A DNA stretch of 64,000 bases from Paracoccus indicus (GTDB taxonomy: Bacteria; Pseudomonadota; Alphaproteobacteria; Rhodobacterales; Rhodobacteraceae), in contig NZ_PYWA01000001.1 of NCBI RefSeq assembly GCF_003056335.1, positions 310,001-374,000 on the forward strand, given 5' to 3'. Shown here in pieces: positions 7,584-16,866 of this stretch (the stretch's first letter is position 1; the number at the start of each line of letters is the position of its first letter). Below the pieces are notes generated by a model. That model ran no database searches, was not told the origin of the DNA, and worked only from the letters and a program-made list of their open reading frames with translations. The position numbers and the translations under genes are program-made.

Positions 7584-8149
7584 TCGGATCCTGCCGGATC
7601 GGGCCCCGGCTCAAGGGTCCGCAGGCGATCGTCCCGCGGATCCCATGCCACCTGCCATGCGCCCGTCAGACCGCGCTTGTTCTTGGTCAGCGCCCATCGG
7701 TGGCAGGCCATGTCGCCACCCGTGCCCGCCACCGGACTGCAATGCCAGCGGCTTTCGGTGGCGTTCGACCCCGCCCCTGCCCCGATCATCATCAGCCCCG
7801 TGGTGCGTCCGGCTTCTGCCGCCAGTTGCAACCGCCGTCCGGCAGTCAGGGACAGCGGGCGCTCGGGCTCGGCCAGGACGAAGCCGGTCAGGGGCGCGCG
7901 CAGGGTTTCCTCGACAGCCCAAAGCAGATCGACCTCGGACCGGGCGCGAACCTGATAGAGGCGCGCCGCCAGCCCCTTGGGCAGCGCTGCGGGCAGAAAG
8001 CTGCCCTGATCGCGCAGCGGTCGCACCCAGAAGACCGGCCCCGCATGGCGGGCGGCCTGAAAGATGGCAAAGGCATGGCGTCCCGCGCCCTCGACCTCGT
8101 GGATGCGGGCGGACACAAGCTGGAAGGGTGTCTGGTCGGGTGGCAGCAT
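7538..8149 (-). CDS. ImuA-like (RecA-fold) DNA repair accessory protein, solitary
   Basis: A 203-aa protein resembling ImuA of the ImuA-ImuB-DnaE2 mutasome. PVFWVRP (near residue 40), VDLLWAVEETLR (near residue 75) and LTAGRRLQLAAEAG (near residue 100) are the recurring ImuA blocks, followed by TESRWHC in the terminal strand region. No Walker A motif is present. ImuA normally precedes imuB and dnaE2; neither is here, and the gene stands alone between DUF2218 and a divergent kinase. The 3' end overlaps the DUF2218 coding region by 46 bases antisense. The assignment rests on motif memory. Confidence 0.6.
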   Translation of the reverse strand: MLPPDQTPFQLVSARIHEVEGAGRHAFAIFQAARHAGPVFWVRPLRDQGSFLPAALPKGLAARLYQVRARSEVDLLWAVEETLRAPLTGFVLAEPERPLSLTAGRRLQLAAEAGRTTGLMMIGAGAGSNATESRWHCSPVAGTGGDMACHRWALTKNKRGLTGAWQVAWDPRDDRLRTLEPGPDPAGSDQPAADQVSGAGSSR

Positions 8150-8268
8150 GGTGAACCTTGATCAAGACAAGAACATTGCATGAACATGAGTGATTTGAAA
8201 ACCCGGCTGCGGGTGAAAGGGGCTTTTCATTCGCAACGCCATGGCGTTCCTTGCCCGCAGGAGGCGTG

Positions 8269-9108
8269 ATGGTGCTTTATCTGGGACTGGATGGCGGTGG
8301 GACGGGTTGCCGGGCGGCGATCTGCGACCACATGGGACGGCTGCTTGGCCAAGGTCAGGGCGGCCCCGCCAACATCAACTCGGACCCCCATGGGGCATCG
8401 GTCAGCATTCTGGCCGCCGCCACCGCCGCGATGGTGCAGGCAGGTACCACGCCCGCCGATCTGGTCGCGGTGCTGGGCGTCGCGGGGGGCGGTCTTGCCG
8501 GTCCCGCCGCAGCGCTGCGCGACAGCCTGCCCTTTGCGCAGACGCTGGTGGTCAACGACGCCGTGACCGCCGCCCGGGGTGCCTTGGGGACTGCCGACGG
8601 CATTCTGGTGGCCATCGGCACCGGATCGGTTCTGGCCGTGCAGCGGTCGGGCGAAATGCGCCAATACGGCGGCCGTGGCTTCCTGATGGGGGATGAGGGC
8701 AGCGGCGCCGTCCTTGGCCGCACCCTGCTGGCGCAGGCCATGCGGGCGGGCGACGGCTTTGCCCCCGACAGCCCGCTGCTGGCGGCGATCCGTGACGAAT
8801 TCGGTGGCCATGACGGCATCATCGCCTTCGGCACCAAGGCCACCCCCGCCGAATTCGCGGGTCTTGCGCCACGGTTGGTCGAATCAAACGACCCCGCGGC
8901 GCTGCACATCCTGGATCAGGCCGTGGCCCAGATGTCCGATGCCATTCGCGTGTTGCAACGGGGGCAAGGCATGCCGGTGGTCTGTCTTGGCGGACTGGGG
9001 CCGTTCTATGCCACGCGGCTGGCGCAGGATTGGGATGTGCGACCGGCCAAAGGCTCTGCAGTCGATGGCGCGCTTGCCATGGCGCGGGACCTGGGGGGCA
9101 CGGCATGA
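8269..9108 (+). CDS. BadF/BadG/BcrA/BcrD-family kinase, probable N-acetylglucosamine kinase
   Basis: ASKHA-fold sugar kinase (279 aa). The phosphate-1 motif LGLDGGGTGC (residues ~4-13), VVNDAVTAARGAL around residues 98-110, GTGSVLAVQ near residue 122 and LMGDEGSGAVLGR near residue 143 match bacterial GlcNAc/glucosamine kinases of the BadF family. Start ATG 8269 follows AGGAGG (8259-8264). The ATGA overlap with nagA supports phosphorylation of a recycled amino sugar: GlcNAc to GlcNAc-6-P, then deacetylation. The upstream DNA (8150-8268) is a divergent promoter region shared with the ImuA-like gene. Confidence 0.85.
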   Translation: MVLYLGLDGGGTGCRAAICDHMGRLLGQGQGGPANINSDPHGASVSILAAATAAMVQAGTTPADLVAVLGVAGGGLAGPAAALRDSLPFAQTLVVNDAVTAARGALGTADGILVAIGTGSVLAVQRSGEMRQYGGRGFLMGDEGSGAVLGRTLLAQAMRAGDGFAPDSPLLAAIRDEFGGHDGIIAFGTKATPAEFAGLAPRLVESNDPAALHILDQAVAQMSDAIRVLQRGQGMPVVCLGGLGPFYATRLAQDWDVRPAKGSAVDGALAMARDLGGTA

Positions 9109-10211
9109 CCCGCATCCTGACCCCCGATCTGCTGTTCGACGGCACCGATTTGCTTGAGGGCATGGCCGTCGCCATCGACGGCGACCGGATCACCGGCGTC
9201 ACCCGCGCCGCGCCAAAGGGTGCCGAACCTCTCCCCGGCATTCTGGCCCCCGGTTTCATCGACCTGCAGGTAAACGGCGGCGGCGGTTTGATGGTCGGGG
9301 CCGAGACGGATGCCGATGCGCTGGCCCATATCTGCGCCGCCCATCGCGGGCTTGGCTGCGCGGGCGTTCTGCCGACGCTGATCACCGACCGCGCGGAGGT
9401 GACCGCCAGCGTCATCGACGCCACCATCCAAGCGGCCCGCTCAGGCACGCCCGGCCTGCTTGGCCTGCACCTCGAGGGGCCGCATCTGGACCCCCGCCGC
9501 GCCGGTGCCCATGACCCCGCACTGATCCGGCCCATGCAGGACGACGACCTGGCGCGGCTCTGCGCCGCCGCCCGCGACCTGCCGGTGCTGATGGTGACCC
9601 TGGCCCCCGAATCGGTGACGCCCGACCAGATTGCACAACTGACCCATGCAGGCGTGCTGGTCAGCCTGGGCCACAGCGATTGCAGCTTGGAAACCGCCCG
9701 CGCGGGCTTCGCCGCCGGTGCGCGCCTTGCCACCCATCTGTTCAACGCCATGAGCCAGATGGCCCATCGCGCCCCCGGCCTTGTCGGGGCGGTCCTTTCG
9801 GGCGAGGCGCATGCGGGACTGATCGCGGACGGCGTCCATGTCGATCCGGCGGCGCTGTCGGTGGCCCTGCGCGCGCGACCATCGGGGCTGTTTCTGGTCA
9901 GCGACTGCATGGCCGTGGCGGGCAGCGACATGGACAGCTTCGACCTGCATGGCCGGACGATCCTGCGCCGCGAAGGCCGCCTGACCCTGCCCGACGGCAC
10001 GCTGGCGGGGGCCGATCTGCGGCTGGACCGGGCGATGCAGACCATCGTGGCGGCGGGGGCTGACCCCGCGCGGGCGCTGGCCATGGCGACCAGCATCCCC
10101 GCCGCCCTGATCGGCGCGGATGACCGCTTCGGCCATATCGCGTCGGGACGCAGGGCGGATCTGATCGTGCTGGATCACGACCTGACCCTGCGCGGCCCCT
10201 TGGAGATTTAG
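9105..10211 (+). CDS. nagA: N-acetylglucosamine-6-phosphate deacetylase
   Basis: NagA (368 aa) is an amidohydrolase that removes acetate from GlcNAc-6-P to give glucosamine-6-P. It shows the entry motif GFIDLQVNGGGG, HLEGPHLDPRRAGAHD with the metal-binding Glu, LGHSDC and ATHLFNAMSQM with the two metal His residues, and LVSDCMAVAG with the catalytic Asp. The ATG overlaps the kinase stop, forming a two-gene operon. A nagB deaminase is not adjacent. Its stop codon shares bases with the convergent iolB stop (TTAG at 10208-10211). Confidence 0.93.
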   Translation: MTRILTPDLLFDGTDLLEGMAVAIDGDRITGVTRAAPKGAEPLPGILAPGFIDLQVNGGGGLMVGAETDADALAHICAAHRGLGCAGVLPTLITDRAEVTASVIDATIQAARSGTPGLLGLHLEGPHLDPRRAGAHDPALIRPMQDDDLARLCAAARDLPVLMVTLAPESVTPDQIAQLTHAGVLVSLGHSDCSLETARAGFAAGARLATHLFNAMSQMAHRAPGLVGAVLSGEAHAGLIADGVHVDPAALSVALRARPSGLFLVSDCMAVAGSDMDSFDLHGRTILRREGRLTLPDGTLAGADLRLDRAMQTIVAAGADPARALAMATSIPAALIGADDRFGHIASGRRADLIVLDHDLTLRGPLEI

Positions 10212-11014
10212 GCGTCGCGGGCGATGATCTCCTCGACCTCTGGGGCCGGGACGAAGCGCCAGTTGCGGCGGGGGCCGGCCATGACGTTCAGGTAGTACAG
10301 CTCGAACCCGTAGGGCGCGCCGCAGGGGTGGTGGCCGCGGGGCACCAGCACGACGTCGCCATCCTTGACGGCCATCACCTCGTCCAAGGTGCCGTCATCG
10401 GTATAGACCCGCTGGACGGCCCAGCCCTTTGCGGGGTTCAGGCGGTGGTAATAGGTTTCCTCCAGATAGGTGATGCGCGGAAAGTCGTCTTCATCGTGGC
10501 GGTGGCTGGGATAGGACGACCAATGGCCCGCGGGGGTAAAGACCTCGGTCACCAGCAGGCTGTCGCAGTAATCCTCGGCCTCCATGGCGATATTGTTGAT
10601 GTGGCGGGTGTTGCCGCCCTTGCCGCGTTGGGTCAGCGTGATGCCGTCGGGCCCGATGCGGCGCGCGTCATGCCCGCCATGTCCGGGGGCGGCGCAGACC
10701 GCGATGACGCAATCGGTTTCCGCCGTCGCGGCCCAATCCTGCCCGTTCGGCAGATAGAGACAATGCGGCGGGGTCTTCTCAAAGACGTCCATCCGCTCGC
10801 CCAGCACGCCCCAATCCTGCCCTGCGGCGGTGAAGGCGGCCTTGCCCTCGACCATGACCAGGATCACCTCGTTGCTGCCCGTCGCCTCGGCGGCGCTTTC
10901 CCCCGCCCGCAACCGATAGAGCGAGAACCCCACGTGCCGCCATCCGGCATCCTGCGAGGTGATCTGATGCACCTTGCCATGCTGCCCAAGGGGCTTTCGA
11001 AGAAGATGGCTCAT
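10208..11014 (-). CDS. iolB: 5-deoxy-glucuronate isomerase
   Basis: IolB (268 aa) converts 5-deoxy-glucuronate to 5-dehydro-2-deoxy-gluconate in myo-inositol catabolism. It has a double cupin fold, with metal-ligand blocks SYPSHRHDEDDFP and later LVPRGHHPCGAPYGF. The start ATG 11014 has AAGGAG seven bases upstream; the longer open frame upstream is not needed. It is the last gene of the inositol operon, separated from iolE by 68 bases that contain a perfect 12-bp hairpin. The family length is ~270 aa, so it is complete. Confidence 0.94.
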   Translation of the reverse strand: MSHLLRKPLGQHGKVHQITSQDAGWRHVGFSLYRLRAGESAAEATGSNEVILVMVEGKAAFTAAGQDWGVLGERMDVFEKTPPHCLYLPNGQDWAATAETDCVIAVCAAPGHGGHDARRIGPDGITLTQRGKGGNTRHINNIAMEAEDYCDSLLVTEVFTPAGHWSSYPSHRHDEDDFPRITYLEETYYHRLNPAKGWAVQRVYTDDGTLDEVMAVKDGDVVLVPRGHHPCGAPYGFELYYLNVMAGPRRNWRFVPAPEVEEIIARDA

Positions 11015-11043
11015 GGGTTGCTCCTTGCGTTTGGTCCTGTGGT

Positions 11044-11072
11044 GCGGCCAAGGGGTCGCCCCCCTTGGCCGC
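11044..11072 (-). other. intercistronic hairpin between iolE and iolB
   Basis: Perfect 12-bp inverted repeat, GCGGCCAAGGGG (11044-11055) and CCCCTTGGCCGC (11061-11072), with a five-base loop. No T-run follows on the minus strand, so it is unlikely to be a simple intrinsic terminator. It is more likely an mRNA-stabilising or processing element, or a weak attenuator before iolB. Confidence 0.6.
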
Positions 11073-11082
11073 GTCATGTCGA

Positions 11083-11997
11083 TCAGGCGGCCGCGTCGCG
11101 GTCCAGACCCGCGTCGCGCGCCATGCGGCGCAGGGCTTCGCAACCCATCGACTGATAGTGCAGCGGGTCGCGGATGGCGCTGTCCTGTTCGGCCTCGATC
11201 ACCAGCCAGCCGGAATAGCCCGCCTCGGCGGCGACCTTCAGCACGGCGGTGAAATCGACGCAGCCCTCGACGTCGCCCGGCACGGTGAAGGCCCCGCGAC
11301 GCACGCCCTCGATGAACGAGAGACCCTGATCGCGGACCTGCGCCATGATGTCGGGGCGGACGTTCTTGCAATGGATATGGCCGACGCGGTCCATGTATTT
11401 CTGCGCCACCGCGACGGGGTCCGCGCCTGCGAAGGTCAGGTGGCCGGTGTCCAGCAGCAGCTTCAGGTCGGGTCCGGCGGCGGCCATGAAGCGGTCGACG
11501 TCATCCGCGCTTTCCACGCAGGTGCCCATGTGGTGGTGATAGCAGGCGCGCACGCCTTGCGCCGCTGCATGGCTGGCCAGCGCGTTCAGCCCCTCCATCA
11601 ACCGGTCCCATTCCTCATCCGACAGGATGGGGCGGTCGTTTACGGCGACCTGATCGTTGCCATGCACCGCATTCGAGCATTCGCACAGGATCACCACATC
11701 GCTGCCCGCGTCCTTGGTCATGGCGATATGCACGTCCAGCGCCGCCATCTCGGTTTCCAGTGTCGCGCCGGCGGCCAGGATGTTTGTCGAATGCCAGCCG
11801 CCCACGAAGCGCAGCCCGTATTCGCCAAGCGTGGCCTTCAACGCGCTGCCTTCGTTGGGCATCTTGTGGCCCTTTTCGATGCCGTCGAAGCCGATCTTGC
11901 GGCAATCGGACAGGCAGTCGTCCAGCGACAGATGGGCGCCGATGCTGTGGTCGTCGTCGTTCGACCAGGCGATGGGGTTGGTGCCGTAAAGGATCAT
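11083..11997 (-). CDS. iolE: myo-inosose-2 dehydratase
   Basis: IolE (304 aa) dehydrates 2-keto-myo-inositol to 3D-trihydroxycyclohexane-1,2-dione. It is a xylose-isomerase-like TIM barrel. It begins with GTNPIAWSNDDD, continues with CRKIGFDGIEKGHKMP, then YHHHMGTCVES, LLLDTGHL and HCKNVRPD (metal-ligand regions), and ends with GWLVIEAEQD. Length is normal. It lies 12 bases downstream of iolD in the same operon. Confidence 0.94.
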   Translation of the reverse strand: MILYGTNPIAWSNDDDHSIGAHLSLDDCLSDCRKIGFDGIEKGHKMPNEGSALKATLGEYGLRFVGGWHSTNILAAGATLETEMAALDVHIAMTKDAGSDVVILCECSNAVHGNDQVAVNDRPILSDEEWDRLMEGLNALASHAAAQGVRACYHHHMGTCVESADDVDRFMAAAGPDLKLLLDTGHLTFAGADPVAVAQKYMDRVGHIHCKNVRPDIMAQVRDQGLSFIEGVRRGAFTVPGDVEGCVDFTAVLKVAAEAGYSGWLVIEAEQDSAIRDPLHYQSMGCEALRRMARDAGLDRDAAA

Positions 11998-12009
11998 GGT
12001 CTTGTCCGT

Positions 12010-13839
12010 TCAGTTGAGCGTGGCCTGACGGCCCGCCTGTTCAAGATAGCGTTCGTGGGCACGGCGCAGCGCATCGGTATCGCCCACCTCGGGGACGGCG
12101 ACGTCCCACCAATGGCCCGCATCGCCGAAACCGGGGCCTTGGGCGGCGGTGGTGTCGATGACGATGACGGTGGGGATGTCGCGCCCGCGTGCCGCCTCGA
12201 TCTGGGCCTGAAGGTCGGCGATGTCGCGGGCCTTGACGGCATGCGCCCCCATGGCACCGGCATGGGCGACGAAGTCGATCTGCGGCTGCGCCTCGATCCG
12301 GCTGTCGACATACATGTTGTTGAAGGGCGCACCGCCGCAGCCCTGCTGCAAGCGATTGATGCAGCCATAGCCGCGGTTGTCGGTCAGGATCACCGTGAAG
12401 GGGATCCGCCGCATCACCGCCGTGGCCAATTCGCTGTTGGCCATCATGTAGCTGCCGTCGCCCACGAAGCACAGAACCTCGCGTTCCGGACGGGCCAGCT
12501 TCAGGCCCATCGCGCCGGCCAGCTCATAGCCCATGCAGCTAAAGCCGTATTCCATGTGATAGCCGCCTTGGCTGGGCTGCCACAGCAACTTCAGCGCACC
12601 GGGCATGGTGCCTGCCGCGCACATGGCGATGCTGGCGGGGGTCGAGGCCCGCTGCACCGCGCCGATCACCTGCGCATCGGTCGGCAACCCCTTGCCCGTG
12701 GGGGCAGCGCAATGCACGTCCACCGCCGCCAGCCAGGCCGCGCGGCTGTCGGTATCGGCGGCATCGGCGCGATGGTCGCCAAGCGCGCCGCCCAGCTGTT
12801 CCAGCGCCACCTTGGCATCGGCGACCAGCGTGACCGAGCCATGCTTGGCCGCGTCATAGGGCTGGACGTTGATGCTGACCAACCGCCCGTTGGCGAAGAG
12901 CGTGCGCGATCCGGTGGTGAAATCCTGCAAGCGTGTACCGATGCCGATCACCAGGTCGGCCTTGCCCGCCGCCGCATTCGCCGCCGCCGATCCATCGACC
13001 CCCGCCGCGCCGAAGTTCATCGGATGGTCCTGCGCCAGCGCCGATTTGCCGGCCTGCGTCTCGATCACCGGGATGTTGTGGCGGCTGGCGAAATCGGCCA
13101 GCATCGCCTCTGCGCCCGAATAGATGACACCGCCACCCGCCACGATCACCGGCGCCTTGGCCGCGCGGATCAGGTCGGCGACCTGCGCCAGTTCCTGCGC
13201 ATCGGGGGCGGGACGGCGGATGCGCCAGACGCGGGGTTCAAAGAACGCCTGCGGCCAGTCGTATGCCTCGGCCTGCACGTCCTGACAGAAGGACAGGCAG
13301 ACCGGCCCGCAATCGGCGGGATCGGTCATCACCCGCATCGCGCGGGGCAGCGCGCTGAGAAGATGCTCGGGTCGGGTGATGCGGTCGAAATAGCGCACCA
13401 CCGGACGGAAGCAGTCGTTGGCGCTGACCGTACCGTCGGTGAAATCCTCGATCTGCTGCAAGACGGGATCGGGGCGGCGGTTGGCGAAGACATCGCCCGG
13501 GATCAGCAGCAGCGGCAGGCGGTTCACATGCGCCAGCGCCGCGGCGGTGACCATATTCGTGGCCCCCGGCCCGATGGATGCGGTGATCGCCTGCGCCCGC
13601 TTGCGCCCATGCCCCTTGGCAAAGGCGATGGCGGCATGGGCCATGGTCTGTTCGTTCTGCCCGCGCCATGTGGGCAGCGCGTCGCCGATACCGTGCAGCG
13701 CCTCGCCCAGGCCCGCGACGTTGCCATGGCCGAAGATTGCCCAGACCCCGCCGATGAAGCGTTCGCCGTCCTCGGTCATCTGCACCGACAGCCAGCGGGT
13801 CATGGCCTGCGCGGCCGTCAGTCGGATCGTAGCCGTCAT
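12010..13839 (-). CDS. iolD: 3D-(3,5/4)-trihydroxycyclohexane-1,2-dione hydrolase
   Basis: IolD (609 aa) is a thiamine-diphosphate enzyme that opens the inositol ring to 5-deoxy-glucuronate. The N-terminal PYR domain has ASIGPGATNMVTAAA. The C-terminal PP domain has FVGDGSYMMANSEL...NRGYGC, the GDG...N cofactor motif. ATG 13839 overlaps the iolC stop by ATGA and is preferred over an upstream in-frame Met inside iolC. Length matches the family (~610-640 aa). Confidence 0.95.
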   Translation of the reverse strand: MTATIRLTAAQAMTRWLSVQMTEDGERFIGGVWAIFGHGNVAGLGEALHGIGDALPTWRGQNEQTMAHAAIAFAKGHGRKRAQAITASIGPGATNMVTAAALAHVNRLPLLLIPGDVFANRRPDPVLQQIEDFTDGTVSANDCFRPVVRYFDRITRPEHLLSALPRAMRVMTDPADCGPVCLSFCQDVQAEAYDWPQAFFEPRVWRIRRPAPDAQELAQVADLIRAAKAPVIVAGGGVIYSGAEAMLADFASRHNIPVIETQAGKSALAQDHPMNFGAAGVDGSAAANAAAGKADLVIGIGTRLQDFTTGSRTLFANGRLVSINVQPYDAAKHGSVTLVADAKVALEQLGGALGDHRADAADTDSRAAWLAAVDVHCAAPTGKGLPTDAQVIGAVQRASTPASIAMCAAGTMPGALKLLWQPSQGGYHMEYGFSCMGYELAGAMGLKLARPEREVLCFVGDGSYMMANSELATAVMRRIPFTVILTDNRGYGCINRLQQGCGGAPFNNMYVDSRIEAQPQIDFVAHAGAMGAHAVKARDIADLQAQIEAARGRDIPTVIVIDTTAAQGPGFGDAGHWWDVAVPEVGDTDALRRAHERYLEQAGRQATLN

Positions 13840-15755
13840 GCTGCCACCTGCGATGCGGCGCGCGCATCGTCCCAAATATTGCAAAGTCTTTCATAGCGTT
13901 GCGCCATCGTGGCCACCGCTTGCGCGTCGTCGATGCGCCCGGCCAGCCAGTCGCGGGCCACGCTGCCAAAGATGGTCCGACCCACGGCGAAACCGCGCAC
14001 CAGCGGGAATTCGGCCGCGACCGCAAAGCTGGCGGCCAGCTGATCTTCGGGGGCGTCGAGGCCCAGAACCACGATGCCGCGGGTGTTCTTGTCATGCGCC
14101 TCGATGGCGGCAATGGCCTTGGACCATGCCTGCTTGCTGGTCAGGGGTTCCAGCTTCCACCAGTCGGGGAAGATGCCCGCGGCATAGAACTGGTTGATCA
14201 GCGTCGCGGTGGTGTCGTCATCGACCGGACCGACCTTGGACGGAATGATCTCCAGCAGGAAATCCAGCCCGTTGCGGCGTGCGGCGGCATAGAGCTTGCC
14301 GACCGTCGCTTCCTGATCGGCGCGGGTGGCGGCATCGTCGTCGGGGTGGCAGAAGCACAGCACCTTGACGACATTCTCGCGCGCCCATTCCTGCAGGGCA
14401 CCGCAATCGGGGCCCAGTTCCGGCTCCAGCGTCAGCGGACGCGAGGCCGGCCATTCGGCGGGGCGTCCGATCCACAGGCCCGTGCCCGATGCCGCATGCA
14501 GCGCCGCGCGGCCGATGCGATTGTCGCACAGGATGCCATAGCCCGCCTGCCCGTCCTGCACCTGCAGCGCCGCCTGCAGGCAGAGCTTCTTGAAGTCGCC
14601 GCCCTTGGCGGGGGTATAACCCTCCATCTCCTCCAGCTGGATGCGGTGGTCGAAGGCGAAGACCCGCATCGTCGACCAGTCGCCGCCCATCCGGCCCTGA
14701 CGGTTCGTCGCCCAATGGATCTGTTCCAGATCGGGGTCGTTGCGCAGATCGGCGCGCACCACGCCGCGATCCAGGAAGAAGCGCAGTTCCTCGAGGCTGG
14801 GATAGGCGGGGGTGCAGCCGTGGCGGCTGACCGCGAAGGCCCCGCAGGCATTGGCGTATTCCAACGCGCGCGGCCAGGGCTCGTCGTCCATCCAGCCCTT
14901 CAGCAGGCCCGAAAAGAAACCGTCGCCCGCGCCCAGCACGTTGAAGACCTCGATCGGGAAGCCGGGACCGGCCTGTCCGGCATCGAGGCTGTCGGGGATC
15001 GCGCCTTCGAAGGCCACGGCACCCGCCGCCCCGCGCTTGCAGACCAGCGTGGCATCGCTGACGGCGCGGACCGCGCGCAGGGCGGCCAGCGTGTCGGTGG
15101 TGCCGCCGGCGATGTGGAATTCCTCTTCGGTGCCGACGATCAGGTCGAAAAGGTGCAGCGTCTTCTGCAGACGTTCGGTGACGGCGGCGCTTTCCACGAA
15201 GCGGCTCTCGCCATCGCCATGCCCGGCCACGCCCCAGAGGTTCGGGCGATAGTCGATGTCCAGCGCCGTCCGCGCGCCATGCTGCCGCGCCAGATCCAGC
15301 GCCTTGAGGACGGCAGCCTCGGTCTGCGGGTGCGACAGATGCGTGCCGGTGGCCAGAACGCAGCGGGCATCGGCAATCAGCGCCTCGTCGATGTCGTCTT
15401 TGGACAGCGCCATGTCGGCGCAGTCCTGGCGATAGAAGATCAGCGGAAAGCTGTCTTCGTCGCGGATGCCAAGGATCACCAGCGCGGTCAGCCGGTCGGG
15501 ATCGGTGCCAACCCCGCGCACGTCGACGCCTTCGCGCACCAGCTGTTCACGGATGAAGCGGCCCATGTGTTCGTCGCCGACCTTGGTGATCACCGCCGAA
15601 CGCAGCCCGAGGCGCGAGGTCCCGCAGGCGATGTTCGTCGGGCTGCCGCCGATGTACTTGGCGAAAGACCCCATGTCCTCCAGACGGCCGCCGATCTGCT
15701 GACCGTAAAGATCGACCGAGCTTCGGCCGATCGTCACAACATCAAGCGTCTTCAT
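13836..15755 (-). CDS. iolC: IolC fusion: 5-dehydro-2-deoxygluconokinase plus DUF2090 domain
   Basis: Two-domain protein (639 aa). Residues ~1-330 are a PfkB kinase that phosphorylates 5-dehydro-2-deoxygluconate, with [15 protein letters not shown] (37-50) and the second PfkB signature [12 protein letters not shown], catalytic Asp278. Residues ~360-630 form a DUF2090 domain starting [13 protein letters not shown], an aldolase-like barrel. No separate iolJ aldolase lies in the operon, so the C-terminal half could supply the aldolase step; this is inference from fold and context. The 14-base overlap with the upstream dehydrogenase gene and the ATGA overlap with iolD show tight coupling. Confidence 0.93.
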   Translation of the reverse strand: MKTLDVVTIGRSSVDLYGQQIGGRLEDMGSFAKYIGGSPTNIACGTSRLGLRSAVITKVGDEHMGRFIREQLVREGVDVRGVGTDPDRLTALVILGIRDEDSFPLIFYRQDCADMALSKDDIDEALIADARCVLATGTHLSHPQTEAAVLKALDLARQHGARTALDIDYRPNLWGVAGHGDGESRFVESAAVTERLQKTLHLFDLIVGTEEEFHIAGGTTDTLAALRAVRAVSDATLVCKRGAAGAVAFEGAIPDSLDAGQAGPGFPIEVFNVLGAGDGFFSGLLKGWMDDEPWPRALEYANACGAFAVSRHGCTPAYPSLEELRFFLDRGVVRADLRNDPDLEQIHWATNRQGRMGGDWSTMRVFAFDHRIQLEEMEGYTPAKGGDFKKLCLQAALQVQDGQAGYGILCDNRIGRAALHAASGTGLWIGRPAEWPASRPLTLEPELGPDCGALQEWARENVVKVLCFCHPDDDAATRADQEATVGKLYAAARRNGLDFLLEIIPSKVGPVDDDTTATLINQFYAAGIFPDWWKLEPLTSKQAWSKAIAAIEAHDKNTRGIVVLGLDAPEDQLAASFAVAAEFPLVRGFAVGRTIFGSVARDWLAGRIDDAQAVATMAQRYERLCNIWDDARAASQVAA

Positions 15756-16866
15756 GGTGCTCCTCCTTCATCATCACCGGGCGCCCGTCCGAGGCCGCCA
15801 TCGCGTGAATGATCCGTTCTATTTCAAGGCCCGCCGCGAAATCGGGCGTGGCTGGCTGTCCGCCACCGATGGCCCGGATCAGGTCGCGGCACTCGATGAC
15901 CTTCTGTTCGTTGAACCCGAAGTTGTGGCCTGCGCCGGGGCAGAAGGCCGCGAAATCGGGCTGATCGGGTCCGGTCAGATGCCGCACGAAGCCCGCATCC
16001 CCTGTCCGGTGCACCCAAAGCTCGTTCATGTTTTCCTGATCGAAGACCAGGGTGCCCTCGCTGCCGTGAACCTCCCATTGCAGGCGGCACTTGCGGCCCC
16101 GCGCCACGCGGGAGGTGGCAAAGGACCCCTGCGCGCCATTGGCGAAACGGATCAGGGCCAAGGCGCTGTCGTCGTTTTCCACCGCGCGCGGACCGTTCGG
16201 GGAGGGGCGCTGAGGGACCGCGATCTGGGTCATCGCCGTGACCTGATCAACCGGTCCCATCAGCGCCACCATGAGACTCACGAGGTGGCAGCCCAGATCG
16301 CCAAGCGCGCCCAGACCCCCTTCCCCGCGAGTCATCCGCCAGGACCATGGGAGGAGCGGGTCGGCGGAATAGTCTTCGTCATAGACGCCGCGAAACGCCA
16401 GCAGACGCCCGATCGCGCCATCGGCGATCAGGTTGCGCGCCGCCTGGAAGGCCGGGCTGCGCAGGTAGTTGTAGCCCAGGAGCGTCACCTGCCCCGGATT
16501 GCGTGCCGCCAGATCGGCCATGGCGCGGGCGTCCTCAAGCGTCAGCGCCATGGGCTTTTCCAGCCAGACATGCTTGCCGGCCCGCAGTGCCGCCTCGGCC
16601 ATGGGGCGGTGAAGCCCGTTGGGGGTGGTGATGCTGACCACATCGACCGACGGATCGGCGACGGCCTGCTGCCAGTCGGCCGTTCCGCGCTGAAAGCCGA
16701 ACTGTTCGGCCATGGCGGCGGCACGATCCGGGGTGTCGCAGAGGACCTGCAACCGGGGATGGGCGCCCCCGAAGACGGTGGCGACATTGCGCCATGCCAT
16801 CGCGTGGCATTTGCCCATGAACCCGGTGCCGATCAGGGCGACGCCAAGGGATCGCGCCTGCGCCAT
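15742..16866 (-). CDS. Gfo/Idh/MocA-family oxidoreductase, probable inositol or inosose dehydrogenase
   Basis: NAD(P)-dependent dehydrogenase (374 aa). The N-terminal Rossmann motif is [13 protein letters not shown] (residues ~13-25), followed by [14 protein letters not shown] and the catalytic [11 protein letters not shown] (Lys within EKP). The substrate domain has GDLGCHL with the usual Asp/His. It sits between the inositol ABC ATPase (ATGA overlap) and iolC (14-base overlap), so an inositol-linked substrate is likely, for example scyllo-inositol or another stereoisomer. It is distinct from the iolG at the head of the operon, giving two dehydrogenases in one unit. Confidence 0.85.
   Translation of the reverse strand: MAQARSLGVALIGTGFMGKCHAMAWRNVATVFGGAHPRLQVLCDTPDRAAAMAEQFGFQRGTADWQQAVADPSVDVVSITTPNGLHRPMAEAALRAGKHVWLEKPMALTLEDARAMADLAARNPGQVTLLGYNYLRSPAFQAARNLIADGAIGRLLAFRGVYDEDYSADPLLPWSWRMTRGEGGLGALGDLGCHLVSLMVALMGPVDQVTAMTQIAVPQRPSPNGPRAVENDDSALALIRFANGAQGSFATSRVARGRKCRLQWEVHGSEGTLVFDQENMNELWVHRTGDAGFVRHLTGPDQPDFAAFCPGAGHNFGFNEQKVIECRDLIRAIGGGQPATPDFAAGLEIERIIHAMAASDGRPVMMKEEHHEDA

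Noticed and set aside
11065..13896. A 943-codon plus-strand open frame opposite iolE and iolD
   Set aside because: It is antisense to two well-recognised inositol enzymes; its composition is that of a GC-rich shadow frame.
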